Shown piece by piece: positions 16,073 to 24,896 of a stretch of DNA of 64,000 nt. Below the pieces are notes generated by a model. The model ran no database searches. It had not been told where the DNA came from and worked only from the letters and a program-made list of their open reading frames with translations. Source of the DNA: Paenibacillus sp. MAEPY2 (lineage in GTDB: Bacteria; Bacillota; Bacilli; Paenibacillales; Paenibacillaceae); NCBI RefSeq assembly GCF_000499205.1, contig NZ_AWUK01000010.1, positions 248,001-312,000 of the forward strand. Direction: 5' to 3'. The position numbers were made by a program, and so were the translations under genes. Every line of letters begins with the position of its first letter. Positions within the stretch are counted from its first letter, which is position 1.

Positions 16073-18172
16073 ATGATAAATTTAAATAAACACACTGCTT
16101 TTAAGAAGACTGCAAAGTTTTTCCTTGGTCTTTCCCTGCTCTTATCCGTTATTGTCCCTTCTTTTGCACTCCAACCTGCTACGGCCGAAGCAGCAGATTC
16201 TTATAAAATTGTTGGGTACTACCCGTCCTGGGCAGCGTATGGCAGAAACTATAATGTAGCCGATATCGATCCAACCAAAGTGACGCATATCAACTATGCG
16301 TTTGCTGATATTTGCTGGAACGGCATTCATGGAAATCCAGACCCTTCGGGACCCAATCCTGTAACCTGGACCTGTCAGAATGAAAAAAGCCAAACGATCA
16401 ATGTACCAAACGGAACGATTGTGCTCGGCGATCCATGGATCGATACGGGCAAGACCTTTGCAGGGGATACGTGGGATCAGCCCATTGCAGGCAATATCAA
16501 TCAGCTGAACAAGCTGAAACAAACCAATCCTAACCTGAAGACCATTATCTCCGTCGGAGGATGGACGTGGTCCAACCGCTTCTCTGATGTAGCTGCGACT
16601 GCTGCAACTCGAGAGGTCTTTGCGAACTCTGCCGTCGACTTCCTGCGGAAGTACAATTTTGACGGGGTAGATCTGGACTGGGAGTACCCGGTATCCGGCG
16701 GACTTGATGGTAACAGCAAACGTCCTGAAGATAAGCAAAACTACACTTTGCTCCTGAGCAAAATCCGTGAAAAGCTGGATGCAGCGGGAGCTGTGGACGG
16801 CAAGAAGTATCTGCTTACGATTGCAAGCGGTGCGTCTGCGACCTATGCTGCCAATACGGAGCTTGCAAAAATTGCTGCCATCGTCGACTGGATTAACATT
16901 ATGACATACGATTTTAACGGGGCTTGGCAAAAAATCAGCGCACATAATGCGCCATTGAACTATGATCCTGCGGCTTCAGCCGCTGGCGTGCCAGATGCCA
17001 ATACATTTAATGTGGCTGCCGGAGCACAAGGGCATCTGGATGCAGGCGTACCGGCTGCTAAACTCGTGCTTGGTGTTCCATTCTACGGCCGTGGCTGGGA
17101 TGGATGTGCACAGGCAGGCAACGGCCAGTATCAGACGTGCACGGGTGGTTCATCCGTTGGAACATGGGAAGCAGGCTCCTTTGACTTCTATGATCTGGAA
17201 GCCAATTACATCAACAAAAACGGATACACACGTTACTGGAATGACACGGCCAAAGTGCCATATCTCTATAATGCGTCCAACAAACGCTTTATCAGTTATG
17301 ACGATGCAGAGTCTGTTGGATATAAAACGGCTTATATCAAGAGCAAAGGGCTTGGCGGAGCGATGTTCTGGGAGCTCAGCGGTGACCGTAACAAAACACT
17401 CCAAAACAAACTGAAAGCCGATCTGCCTACGGGAGGTACAGTGCCACCAGTAGATACGACGGCACCAAGCGTACCAGGGAATGCCCGTTCGACAGGCGTG
17501 ACGGCAAACTCGGTGACGCTGGCATGGAATGCTTCAACAGATAATGTAGGCGTGACAGGCTATAACGTCTATAATGGCGCTAATCTTGCGACAACAGTAA
17601 CCGGAACGACCGCAACGATCAGCGGACTCACAGCGGGTACGTCATATACCTTCACGGTAAAAGCAAAAGACGCGGCAGGTAATCTGTCTGCAGCCAGTAA
17701 TGCAGTAACCGTAAGCACAACAGCTCAGCCGGGAGGCGATACACAAGCGCCAACTGCGCCGACAAACCTTGCCTCCACCGCGCAAACGTCCTCCAGCATA
17801 ACGCTTAGCTGGACGGCATCCACAGATAACGTGGGTGTAACGGGTTATGACGTATACAACGGGACAACACTGGCGACAACAGTAACCGGAACGACGGCAA
17901 CAATCAGCGGGCTTGCGGCCGATACCTCGTATACGTTTACGGTAAAAGCAAAGGATGCAGCAGGCAATGTGTCTGCAGCGAGCAACGCGGTGAGCGTGAA
18001 AACCTCAGCAGGAACGACGAATCCCGGCGTTTCCGCTTGGCAGGCCAACACAGCTTACACTGCAGGACAACTGGTCACATATAACGGCAAGACGTATAAA
18101 TGTTTGCAGCCCCACACGTCCTTGACAGGTTGGGAACCATCCAATGTACCTGCCTTGTGGCAGCTGCAATAG
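16073..18172 (+). CDS. Secreted GH18 chitinase with two Fn3 modules and C-terminal CBM5/12
   Basis: A 699-residue exported chitinase. The signal peptide ([20 protein letters not shown]) ends near AEAA at residue 42. The GH18 barrel covers about 43-455: [15 protein letters not shown], then the catalytic [11 protein letters not shown] with the acid glutamate at about residue 204, and MTYDFNGAW. Two Fn3 repeats (about 465-552 and 556-645) and a chitin-binding CBM5/12 (about 650-699, [20 protein letters not shown]) follow. It begins right after the stop of the first chitinase, with GAGGAGG inside that gene. The order of modules is the reverse of the first enzyme. A terminator follows at 18271. 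Confidence 0.95.
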   Translation: MINLNKHTAFKKTAKFFLGLSLLLSVIVPSFALQPATAEAADSYKIVGYYPSWAAYGRNYNVADIDPTKVTHINYAFADICWNGIHGNPDPSGPNPVTWTCQNEKSQTINVPNGTIVLGDPWIDTGKTFAGDTWDQPIAGNINQLNKLKQTNPNLKTIISVGGWTWSNRFSDVAATAATREVFANSAVDFLRKYNFDGVDLDWEYPVSGGLDGNSKRPEDKQNYTLLLSKIREKLDAAGAVDGKKYLLTIASGASATYAANTELAKIAAIVDWINIMTYDFNGAWQKISAHNAPLNYDPAASAAGVPDANTFNVAAGAQGHLDAGVPAAKLVLGVPFYGRGWDGCAQAGNGQYQTCTGGSSVGTWEAGSFDFYDLEANYINKNGYTRYWNDTAKVPYLYNASNKRFISYDDAESVGYKTAYIKSKGLGGAMFWELSGDRNKTLQNKLKADLPTGGTVPPVDTTAPSVPGNARSTGVTANSVTLAWNASTDNVGVTGYNVYNGANLATTVTGTTATISGLTAGTSYTFTVKAKDAAGNLSAASNAVTVSTTAQPGGDTQAPTAPTNLASTAQTSSSITLSWTASTDNVGVTGYDVYNGTTLATTVTGTTATISGLAADTSYTFTVKAKDAAGNVSAASNAVSVKTSAGTTNPGVSAWQANTAYTAGQLVTYNGKTYKCLQPHTSLTGWEPSNVPALWQLQ
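17461..18006 (+). repeat. Tandem Fn3-coding repeats in the second chitinase
   Basis: Two units of about 270 bases (17461-17730 and 17737-18006) are highly alike; both contain ACAACAGTAACCGGAACGAC and similar stretches. A third, more diverged copy is in the first chitinase at about 14768-15040. This is an in-frame protein repeat that offers homology for recombination. Confidence 0.8.
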
Positions 18173-18270
18173 TTAAAAATTTAATTACAACATTTTAAAT
18201 TAAAGCGAGCAGTGTTCGTGTAGATTGTCTTGTACCGCTAAACCGAAGAAGATAAGAAAATGGAAGACGA

Positions 18271-18302
18271 AAAACCACCGGATCAAGAGCCGGTGGTTTT
18301 TC
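18271..18302 (+). terminator. Rho-independent terminator of the chitinase operon
   Basis: AAAACCACCGG (18271-18281) pairs perfectly with CCGGTGGTTTT (18290-18300). The stem has T and A runs on the two sides and may serve both directions. Confidence 0.9.
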
Positions 18303-18391
18303 GCTATAGTATGTCAAAGCAGGCTCCTAACAGGTTTTGCCCTACTTATTTTTTATCTGTATATCAGTCTCAAGAAATCAGAAACCTTCAA

Positions 18392-19237
18392 TTAGAAATC
18401 AAAGTTGTCCGGGTCAGGTCCAACGCGAACGTCTTCGTTCAGGGCGCTAATGCGATCCATCTCATCATTGGACAGTTCAAAGTCAAAGATGGAAGAGTTC
18501 TCGACAATACGTTTTTCCTTGGTGGACTTCGGAATGGTGATGACACCGTTCTGCAAGTCCCAGCGCAGGATGACTTGTGCTACCGATTTACCTTTCGCAG
18601 TGGCAATCTCGGTCAGGACCGGGTTGTCCAAAAGTTGACCCTGCATCAGCGGGGACCATGCTTCGAACTGAATTCCATTGTTTTCACAGAACGCTTTAAG
18701 ATCAACTTGAGTCAGACGAGGGTGGTACTCCACCTGATTGATCATTGGTTTCACTTCGGCATCCTGCATCAGATCTTCAAGGTGATGGATCTGGAAGTTG
18801 CTGACGCCAATGGCTTTGACGCGTCCTGCTTTGTACAGCTCCTCCATCGCTTTCCATGCACCTTTATATTTGCCTGCTTTTGGCCAGTGAATGAGATACA
18901 GGTCCAGGTATTCCAGTCCCAGTTTGTTCAGTGATGTCTCATAAGCAGCAAGCGTCTCCTCGTATCCGAGGTCTTCGTTCCACACTTTGGATGTGACGAA
19001 CAGATCTTCACGCTTCAAATTATTTTCTTTTAGCGCCTCGGCAATCGCTTGACCTACACCCGATTCGTTGCCATAGATAGCGGCTGTGTCAATGCTGCGG
19101 TAACCGTGAGCAATGGCTTGTTTAACAGCCTCGATTAATTCGGCTCCTTCTTCTACCTTAAATACGCCAAGTCCGAACCAAGGCATATGAACACCGTTAT
19201 TTAAAGCTACTGTGGATTGTAAATGTTGTGCTGTCAT
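18392..19237 (-). CDS. Aldo/keto reductase, YvgN-like
   Basis: A 281-residue NADPH-dependent carbonyl reductase with the TIM-barrel AKR fold. The catalytic tetrad is complete: D50 and Y55 in SIDTAAIYGNE, K84 in VTSKVW, and H117 in LIHWPK. The cofactor phosphate region reads IPKSTKEKRIVEN. It resembles the AKR5-type glyoxal/methylglyoxal reductase YvgN of Bacillus. It appears to be a single gene with GGAGGAC ahead of the ATG. The physiological substrate is not certain. Confidence 0.93.
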   Translation of the reverse strand: MTAQHLQSTVALNNGVHMPWFGLGVFKVEEGAELIEAVKQAIAHGYRSIDTAAIYGNESGVGQAIAEALKENNLKREDLFVTSKVWNEDLGYEETLAAYETSLNKLGLEYLDLYLIHWPKAGKYKGAWKAMEELYKAGRVKAIGVSNFQIHHLEDLMQDAEVKPMINQVEYHPRLTQVDLKAFCENNGIQFEAWSPLMQGQLLDNPVLTEIATAKGKSVAQVILRWDLQNGVITIPKSTKEKRIVENSSIFDFELSNDEMDRISALNEDVRVGPDPDNFDF

Positions 19238-19440
19238 GTGAAGTCCTCCTCATAGTATGAACCAAAATAGTAGTAATGATGTAAAACGATAAATCCTGTT
19301 GTCCTTCATTAAGTCATAGTAGATTAAATTCGAATTAACGTATTATACTAGATTTACAATAAAGGGGAAACCGGTTCCGGATGATTGCTTTAACACTGGA
19401 ATGATGCATGGTTAAGCCTGTTGCTCTGACTGAACCTGTC

Positions 19441-20640
19441 TTACGTCTCGGATGGAGAATAGGGATCTTTACGATCAAGTGCTCTTGCCCAACCCGTCAG
19501 AAGAACGGCAACCAGGACCATAATTGCACCCACCCATGTGGTATGAATCAGACCGATGGAGTCCGTGATTACACCGCCCAAATAGGCACCGATGGCGATC
19601 CCTGCGTTAAATGCCGCGATGTTGAAGGCGGACGCCACGTCTTTGGCCTGCGGTGCATAACGTTCTGCTAGCGTCACGACGTACATCTGAAGCCCTGGCA
19701 CATTCATGAAGGCAAGCAGACCCATCCCTAGAATGGTGATTAATGCTGCAAACTTGAATGGAACGGTGAAATACAGGATGCCCAGAATGATGGTCTGAAT
19801 GATAAACATATAGAATAGTGCTCGGAGCGGATTGCGGTTGGCCGCTTTTCCTCCGATAATATTACCGATCGCAATGGCGATTCCGTACAGCAGCAGAATT
19901 CCCGCGACTGTTTTGTCGGAATAACCGCTGATGTCATGCAAAAGTGGGGACAGGTAGGTAAACACAACAAACGTTCCGCCATATCCCACAGCGGTAATGG
20001 CTAAAGCCAGCAGCAATCGTCCGCCTGTTACCAGCTTCAACTGTTCGCGGAATGCAGTCCGCTTTCCGCGTTGCAGCGTGGACGGTACAAGAATCATGTT
20101 ACCGATGAAGGCAATAACACCGACGACAACGATAAGAATGAAAGCTGCACGCCAGCCCCAGTTCTGACCGATGAGTGTTCCCAGGGGTACACCGGTTACC
20201 GTAGCGATGGTCAAGCCGGAGAACATAATGGCAATGGCGCTCGCCCGGCGGTTTGCAGGAACCAGGTCTGCCGCAATGGTGGAACCAATGGACATGAATA
20301 CGCCGTGTGCCAGAGCGGAGACAATTCGCGCAATGAGCAGCATGGTAATTCCGCTCGATAGCGCAGCCATGGTGTTACCCGCGATAAAAACGACCATAAT
20401 GGCAAGCAGCAGTGTCTTGCGTGACACCGTTGACGTTAGTGAGGTCAGAATCGGTGCCCCGAAGGTTACACCTAATGCATATAAAGTAACGGTCAGTCCC
20501 GCCGTCGTTACGGAAATGCCCAGGTCATCTGCAATAAGGGGCAGTAATCCAACGCTGATAAATTCAGTGGTGCCGATGGCAAACGCACTGATTGCCAGTG
20601 CCAGCAGTGCCCAGGTACTGCGTTTTGAATCTTGAATCAT
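19441..20640 (-). CDS. MFS transporter (DHA1 family, AraJ/YdhP-like)
   Basis: A 399-residue, 12-helix exporter-type facilitator. Near the start FAIGTTEFISVGLLPLIADD is typical of the DHA1 AraJ/YdhP group; SALAHGVFMSIGSTIAADLV and SGLTIATVTGVPLGTLIGQ (motif C region) follow. It is divergent from an HxlR-type regulator. The 162-base spacer holds two perfect 15-base direct repeats, so the exporter is probably repressed by that regulator. Such pairs often answer to toxic electrophiles, quinones or drugs; the substrate is unknown. Confidence 0.92.
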   Translation of the reverse strand: MIQDSKRSTWALLALAISAFAIGTTEFISVGLLPLIADDLGISVTTAGLTVTLYALGVTFGAPILTSLTSTVSRKTLLLAIMVVFIAGNTMAALSSGITMLLIARIVSALAHGVFMSIGSTIAADLVPANRRASAIAIMFSGLTIATVTGVPLGTLIGQNWGWRAAFILIVVVGVIAFIGNMILVPSTLQRGKRTAFREQLKLVTGGRLLLALAITAVGYGGTFVVFTYLSPLLHDISGYSDKTVAGILLLYGIAIAIGNIIGGKAANRNPLRALFYMFIIQTIILGILYFTVPFKFAALITILGMGLLAFMNVPGLQMYVVTLAERYAPQAKDVASAFNIAAFNAGIAIGAYLGGVITDSIGLIHTTWVGAIMVLVAVLLTGWARALDRKDPYSPSET

Positions 20641-20716
20641 TTTTTGTTCAACTCCTAGAATGTAGATTTACTTACCGGCAAATGCTATTATGAGTTATTC
20701 GACATAAAATGAATAG

Positions 20717-20750
20717 TACGTACTTTTTAGTACCCTACGTACTTTTTAGT
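20717..20750. promoter_or_regulatory. Two perfect 15-bp direct repeats, candidate HxlR operator
   Basis: TACGTACTTTTTAGT occurs at 20717-20731 and again at 20736-20750 (period 19), each with a GTACGTAC-like core. They lie between the divergent MFS and HxlR genes. Tandem sites on one face of the helix fit a dimeric or tetrameric repressor acting on both promoters. Protein binding is inference. Confidence 0.65.
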
Positions 20751-20802
20751 GCCTGTATAGCATTTGTTTCTATGAAATAAGAATTCCGGGAGGACATTCA
20801 GC

Positions 20803-21198
20803 ATGATCAGAAAGAAATATAATATTTCCGTTGAAGCGACGCTTGAAGTCATCGGTGGCAAGTGGAAATGCGTCATTCTCTGCCATCTGACACACGGGAA
20901 GAAACGGACCAGTGATCTGAAACGTATTATGCCCGCAATTACGCAGAAAATGTTAACACAGCAGCTTAGGGAGCTTGAGGATGACGGGATCGTGAACCGT
21001 ATTGTCTATAACCAGGTTCCTCCCAAAGTGGAGTATGAACTGAGTGAATATGGCCGAAGTTTGGAACCGATTCTGAACGCCCTATGTAACTGGGGAGATC
21101 AGCATATTATTAAGGAATACGGAGACAAATCCTCCGTGTTGGAGGATAATGGGCTAAATGATTTTAACACGGACAACAAGGAGCTGATGAAGCCATGA
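20803..21198 (+). CDS. HxlR-family winged-helix regulator
   Basis: A 131-residue regulator of the HxlR/YodB family. The signature VEATLEVIGGKWKCVILCHL is followed by the recognition region PAITQKMLTQQLRELEDDGI and the wing VPPKVEYELSEYGRSL. Cysteines at about positions 27 and 31 (KWKCVILC) and 98 (LCNW) could serve redox or electrophile sensing, as known for YodB and HypR; this is inference. GGGAGGA is nine bases ahead of the ATG. Its last four bases overlap the start of the next gene (ATGA), so the AIM24-like protein is translationally coupled to it. Confidence 0.93.
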   Translation: MIRKKYNISVEATLEVIGGKWKCVILCHLTHGKKRTSDLKRIMPAITQKMLTQQLRELEDDGIVNRIVYNQVPPKVEYELSEYGRSLEPILNALCNWGDQHIIKEYGDKSSVLEDNGLNDFNTDNKELMKP

Positions 21199-21872
21199 AC
21201 TATGAAATTCTATATGATGGTGCATTTGCGATGCTTAAGGTGCAATTGCAACGGGGAGAACGGTTCAAGGCGGAAAGTGGGGCCATGGTATCCATGACAC
21301 CAACCGTTGATTTGAAGGGATCTGCTGAAGGCGGCATGTTTGGCGGAATCGGACGGATGCTCAGCGGCGAGAAATTCTTTTTTCAGGAATTGACGGCTGC
21401 AGGGGGATCTGCGGAAATTCTGCTCTCGCCGTCCAGCATGGGAGATGTGGAGGCGGTTGAACTGGATGGTTCTTATTCGCTCTACGTACAGAAGGATGGA
21501 TTTCTGGCTGGAACGGAAGGCATTCAGGTGAATACCAAAATGCAGAACCTGAAGAAAGGTCTTTTCTCTGGAGAAGGTTTCTTTATTATAGAAATCAGTG
21601 GTCGAGGAACCGTGTTCCTGTCTTCCTATGGTGCCATCCATGCCATCAATCTGGCTGCGGGTGAAGAAGTGATTGTGGATAATGCTCACTTGGTCGCATG
21701 GCCGAGTTATGTGGATTATCGCATTGAGAAAGCATCCCAAGGCTGGTTATCCAGCGTGACGAGTGGAGAAGGATTGGTATGCCGATTCCGGGGTGAAGGT
21801 ACTGTTCTAATTCAGAGTCGTAATCCGCATGGATTTGGCCAATGGGTGAAGCAATTTATTCCTTCACGCTAA
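21195..21872 (+). CDS. AIM24/TIGR00266-family protein
   Basis: 225 residues made largely of beta-strands, with the family features RGERFKAESGAMVSM, GGMFGGIGRMLSGEKFFF, and later GEGFFIIEISGRGTVFLSSY and LVAWPSYVDYRIE. The AIM24 fold resembles a TRAP-like beta-ring; its biochemical role is unknown. No signal peptide or membrane helix is seen. The ATG overlaps the HxlR regulator stop (ATGA), which suggests co-expression with that regulator. Whether it takes part in the stress response inferred for that locus is open. Confidence 0.9.
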   Translation: MNYEILYDGAFAMLKVQLQRGERFKAESGAMVSMTPTVDLKGSAEGGMFGGIGRMLSGEKFFFQELTAAGGSAEILLSPSSMGDVEAVELDGSYSLYVQKDGFLAGTEGIQVNTKMQNLKKGLFSGEGFFIIEISGRGTVFLSSYGAIHAINLAAGEEVIVDNAHLVAWPSYVDYRIEKASQGWLSSVTSGEGLVCRFRGEGTVLIQSRNPHGFGQWVKQFIPSR

Positions 21873-21970
21873 TGTTTCCCATTGCAAATGTACAACGTTG
21901 AAACACATCGGTTCCAACATTCGTTATAAGATAGATGAAGCTTAAGGTGTAATGATGGAGGTATATAGAA

Positions 21971-22432
21971 ATGGAAAGCTCACGGTATAAAAATGCTCAG
22001 GAAAGCCCGGGGTATCTGCTATGGCAGGTGACTACGATGTGGCAAAAGGAAATACGCAAGGTGCTGGAGCCTCTGGAATTAACCCAACCCCAATTTGTAT
22101 TATTGCATGCCTGTGTGTGGCTCAATGAACGCGACACTGAGGGCAAGGGAGTAACCCAGGTCCAGCTAGCGCATTTTGCCAATGTGGATGTTAATGTTAC
22201 TTCTCAAGTCCTCCGTGCTCTTGAAAAGAGAGAGTTGATCACTCGCAAGCGTCATCTTACAGATACCCGTGCGAATATTATTACAACAACGCCGGAAGGA
22301 ACCCGCTTGGCACTTGAAGGTATTCATCTAGTTGAAGCCGCCGACAAGTTGTTCTTTGATGTGTTAAGTGATCGTAAGGACGAATACATGGAAATCATGC
22401 AGGAATTTATCCGACATAAAACAGATGTTTAA
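21971..22432 (+). CDS. MarR-family transcriptional regulator
   Basis: A 153-residue winged-helix protein. The DNA-binding part has VQLAHFANVDVNVTSQVLRA and LEKRELITRKRHLTDTRAN, with the usual D-x-R wing tip. The N-terminal LLWQVTTMWQKEIRKVLEPL is the dimerisation helix. GGAGG lies nine bases ahead of the ATG. It stands alone on the plus strand, and its target is not evident; the AIM24-like gene just upstream or the aldo/keto reductase convergent to it are possible. A bidirectional terminator follows at 22534. Confidence 0.88.
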   Translation: MESSRYKNAQESPGYLLWQVTTMWQKEIRKVLEPLELTQPQFVLLHACVWLNERDTEGKGVTQVQLAHFANVDVNVTSQVLRALEKRELITRKRHLTDTRANIITTTPEGTRLALEGIHLVEAADKLFFDVLSDRKDEYMEIMQEFIRHKTDV

Positions 22433-22533
22433 TTCATAGAACGATTTTTTTCTATGTTTTTTAGACTACAGTGTGTAGTGAAGTTGGAAGTTGTTTTGTC
22501 AATTTAATTCTAATTTTCTTATACAAAAGTTGA

Positions 22534-22570
22534 AATAACCTCCCTGACTTTTTAGCCGGGAGGTTATTCC
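22534..22570. terminator. Bidirectional terminator
   Basis: AATAACCTCCC (22534-22544) pairs perfectly with GGGAGGTTATT (22558-22568) between two convergent genes; the loop contains a T run. Confidence 0.85.
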
Positions 22571-22583
22571 TGTTGCTTCAATT

Positions 22584-23558
22584 TCAATCTATCCGATATG
22601 TGGCAAACGGCTTACCATAGCGAAATGAGTCGCTGAGTTGATCGAGCTCGGCGATCATGTCATCGCTTAGTTTCATGTCCAGGCTGGCCAGATTATGCTC
22701 CAGCTGTTCCGTACGAGTTGCCCCAACGATAACCGTCGAAACAGCAGGGCGTGATAGTAACCATGCAAGGGACAGGACGCTTGGGGAGCATCCGTACGAC
22801 GATGCCTTTTCACTGACCTGCTCCCCCAGTTGAATATTGTGTTTCAGTAGAAAACGGTTGAAGGCTGGATCGGTATCTGCTCTGGAACCGGAAGGTACGC
22901 CAGCTTCGCCGTTGTATTTCCCTGTCAGAATGCCGCCTGCCAGCGGGAAATACGGGATGATGCCGACGCCCTGATCAAGGCACATCGGTACAAGTTCAAG
23001 CTCAGGTGTGCGATCCGCCAGAGAGTAGCTGGTTTGGGTCGAGATATAACGTACATATCCTTTCAGCTCGCTGGTGCCAAGAGCTTTCATCAGCTCCCAG
23101 GCTGCATAGTTGGAAGCACCGATATAGCGGACTTTGCCGGAAGTGACCATATCATCCAGTGTGCGCAGCGTCTCATCCAGCGGTGTGTGCGGATCAAAGG
23201 TATGGATCTGATACAGATCCACATAGTCCGTCTGCAGACGCCGCAGGCTATGCTCAAGCTCTTGCTGCAGATGATAGCGCGAGGAACCGCGCCCATGGGG
23301 ACCGTCATGCCGGGGGAGTCCGGCTTTGGTAGCAAGCACAGCGTTTTCCCGTCGACCTGTGAGGGCCTGTCCGATAATCCGCTCTGATTCCGTTCCGGCG
23401 TAGATGTTGGCGGTATCGATAAAATTAATTCCCTGATCCAGTGCCGCATGAATAATGCGGATCGAAGTCGGGTCGTCCGACCGTTTACCAAAGGCATTGG
23501 TGCCGAGTCCAAGTGCGGAAACGCGTAGACCGCTATTCCCCAAACGTCGATATTCCAT
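22584..23558 (-). CDS. Aldo/keto reductase (AKR11/YhdN-like)
   Basis: A 324-residue TIM-barrel oxidoreductase. It starts MEYRRLGNSGLRVSALGLGT, and the tetrad residues fall in FIDTANIYAGTESE (D and Y), LATKAGL (K) and LYQIHTFDP (H). The cofactor loop is VIVGATRTEQLEHNL. These match the larger AKR subgroup that includes YhdN/IolS and YghZ-type enzymes. It is divergent from the LCP gene, with about 110 bases between the starts. Substrate not known. Confidence 0.92.
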   Translation of the reverse strand: MEYRRLGNSGLRVSALGLGTNAFGKRSDDPTSIRIIHAALDQGINFIDTANIYAGTESERIIGQALTGRRENAVLATKAGLPRHDGPHGRGSSRYHLQQELEHSLRRLQTDYVDLYQIHTFDPHTPLDETLRTLDDMVTSGKVRYIGASNYAAWELMKALGTSELKGYVRYISTQTSYSLADRTPELELVPMCLDQGVGIIPYFPLAGGILTGKYNGEAGVPSGSRADTDPAFNRFLLKHNIQLGEQVSEKASSYGCSPSVLSLAWLLSRPAVSTVIVGATRTEQLEHNLASLDMKLSDDMIAELDQLSDSFRYGKPFATYRID

Positions 23559-23668
23559 CGCTCATCGCTCCTTCTGTGTCACTTCTTGTATAGCAGATTA
23601 TAACGTAATCTATTGAAAACGTGTTATTAATATAGTTAAATGATTCTAAGACCGTTATTAAAGGAGAT

Positions 23669-24703
23669 ATGATGGAAAACAGTGCCGCACATTTAACTAG
23701 ACGGAAGCCGAAGAAACCGAAGAAGAGATGGAAGAAACCTTTAATTATCATCCTGAGCACGCTCATTGTGCTAGGGGGACTCGGATTTATCTATCAAAAG
23801 CAACTCGTCGTGTTTGCATTTAACCTGTTTGCTTCGGATACCGTAAAGGAAACGCTCGATGAATCCTTCAAGCCGGTTGGCGATAAGGATGCACCCGTTG
23901 TAGAACACACCGATCCATTCTCGTTGTTGTTGCTAGGGATTGACCAACGGGATAACGAACCAAGCCGTTCGGATACCATGATCTATTCTGTCGTTCGTCC
24001 GGAAGAAAATAAAGTGCTGCTGCTGTCCATTCCGCGTGACTCTTATACCGATATTGTCGGCCGGGATGTGAAATCGAAGATTAATTCAGCCTATGCGCAT
24101 GGTGAAGCCAAGATGGCGATGGACACTGTGGAGCATCTGTTGGAAAACAAAGTTGATTTCTATGCCGCGATTAATTTTAACGGACTCAAGGATATTGTTG
24201 ATGCGGTTGGCGGTGTTGAATTGCCGATCAAGAAAAATATTGAGAACAAGATGAAAGCGCATGAGAAGCTGTTTGTGGAAGCGAACAAACCGATCTATAG
24301 CGGCGAAGAAGCGCTGGGCTATGTGCGTTACCGGGAAGATTCCGATTTCAATCGGACGATGCGTCACCGTCTTTTCCTCAGTGCATTCATGAATCGTGCA
24401 CTTGAGGTCAAAAATCTGACCAAGATCCCGGACGTGATCCAGATTGCCGGATCGAATTTTACAACCAACATGAACTCGGATTTCATCGTGAAATTTGCCG
24501 AGTCTCTATATATGAAAGACACCACACCAACAATCAGCAATTATATGCTGAAGGGTGAGGGCGCAACGCGCAGCGGAACATGGTACTATGATTTGTCAGA
24601 GAGTGATCTGCATTATGTGCGGACCCTGCTTGCTAACTGGCTGGACCCGGATGCCACCGAAATTATGGAGCCGGAGACGACGGATACGAAAGATCCTGCG
24701 TAA
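23669..24703 (+). CDS. LytR-CpsA-Psr (LCP) family cell-wall glycopolymer ligase
   Basis: A 344-residue membrane-anchored protein: a very basic N-terminus (RRKPKKPKKRWKK), one membrane helix (about residues 25-47) and an extracellular LCP domain from about 85. Family landmarks are LLLLGIDQRD, SRSDTMIYSVV, LLSIPRDSYTDI, VDFYAAINFNGLKDIVDAVGG and ALGYVRYREDSDFNRTMRHR, which holds the arginines that bind lipid pyrophosphate. LCP enzymes attach teichoic acid or capsule polymers to peptidoglycan. AAGGAG is two to five bases before the paired ATGs at 23669/23672; the second has the better spacing. A terminator follows. Confidence 0.94.
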   Translation: MMENSAAHLTRRKPKKPKKRWKKPLIIILSTLIVLGGLGFIYQKQLVVFAFNLFASDTVKETLDESFKPVGDKDAPVVEHTDPFSLLLLGIDQRDNEPSRSDTMIYSVVRPEENKVLLLSIPRDSYTDIVGRDVKSKINSAYAHGEAKMAMDTVEHLLENKVDFYAAINFNGLKDIVDAVGGVELPIKKNIENKMKAHEKLFVEANKPIYSGEEALGYVRYREDSDFNRTMRHRLFLSAFMNRALEVKNLTKIPDVIQIAGSNFTTNMNSDFIVKFAESLYMKDTTPTISNYMLKGEGATRSGTWYYDLSESDLHYVRTLLANWLDPDATEIMEPETTDTKDPA

Positions 24704-24775
24704 GCATCGGAGGTACAGTAAGATTACCCCAAAGCTAAGTACCTATGCAGAATCAATATATTTTCTATGAATGAG

Positions 24776-24808
24776 AGCCCGGGAAGATGATGCTTCCTGG
24801 GCTTTTTG
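24776..24808 (+). terminator. Rho-independent terminator of the LCP gene
   Basis: AGCCCGGGAAG (24776-24786) pairs with CTTCCTGGGCT (24793-24803) with one G-T pair, followed by TTTT. Confidence 0.88.
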
Positions 24809-24896
24809 TTGTTATCTATTCTGTAAACCCCATTTTATGGCATACATATAGTAAAATATAGGAAATAGATTAAACATCAACCAACGGAGGAAGCTC

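Noticed and set aside
16142..16945. Long minus-strand open frame (267 codons) inside the second chitinase
   Set aside because: It is antisense to a clear GH18 domain, with no ribosome site and no recognisable protein; a shadow of the coding strand.
17461..18006. Regular repeats that could suggest a CRISPR-like or tandem satellite array
   Set aside because: The repeats are in frame and encode two Fn3 domains of the chitinase.
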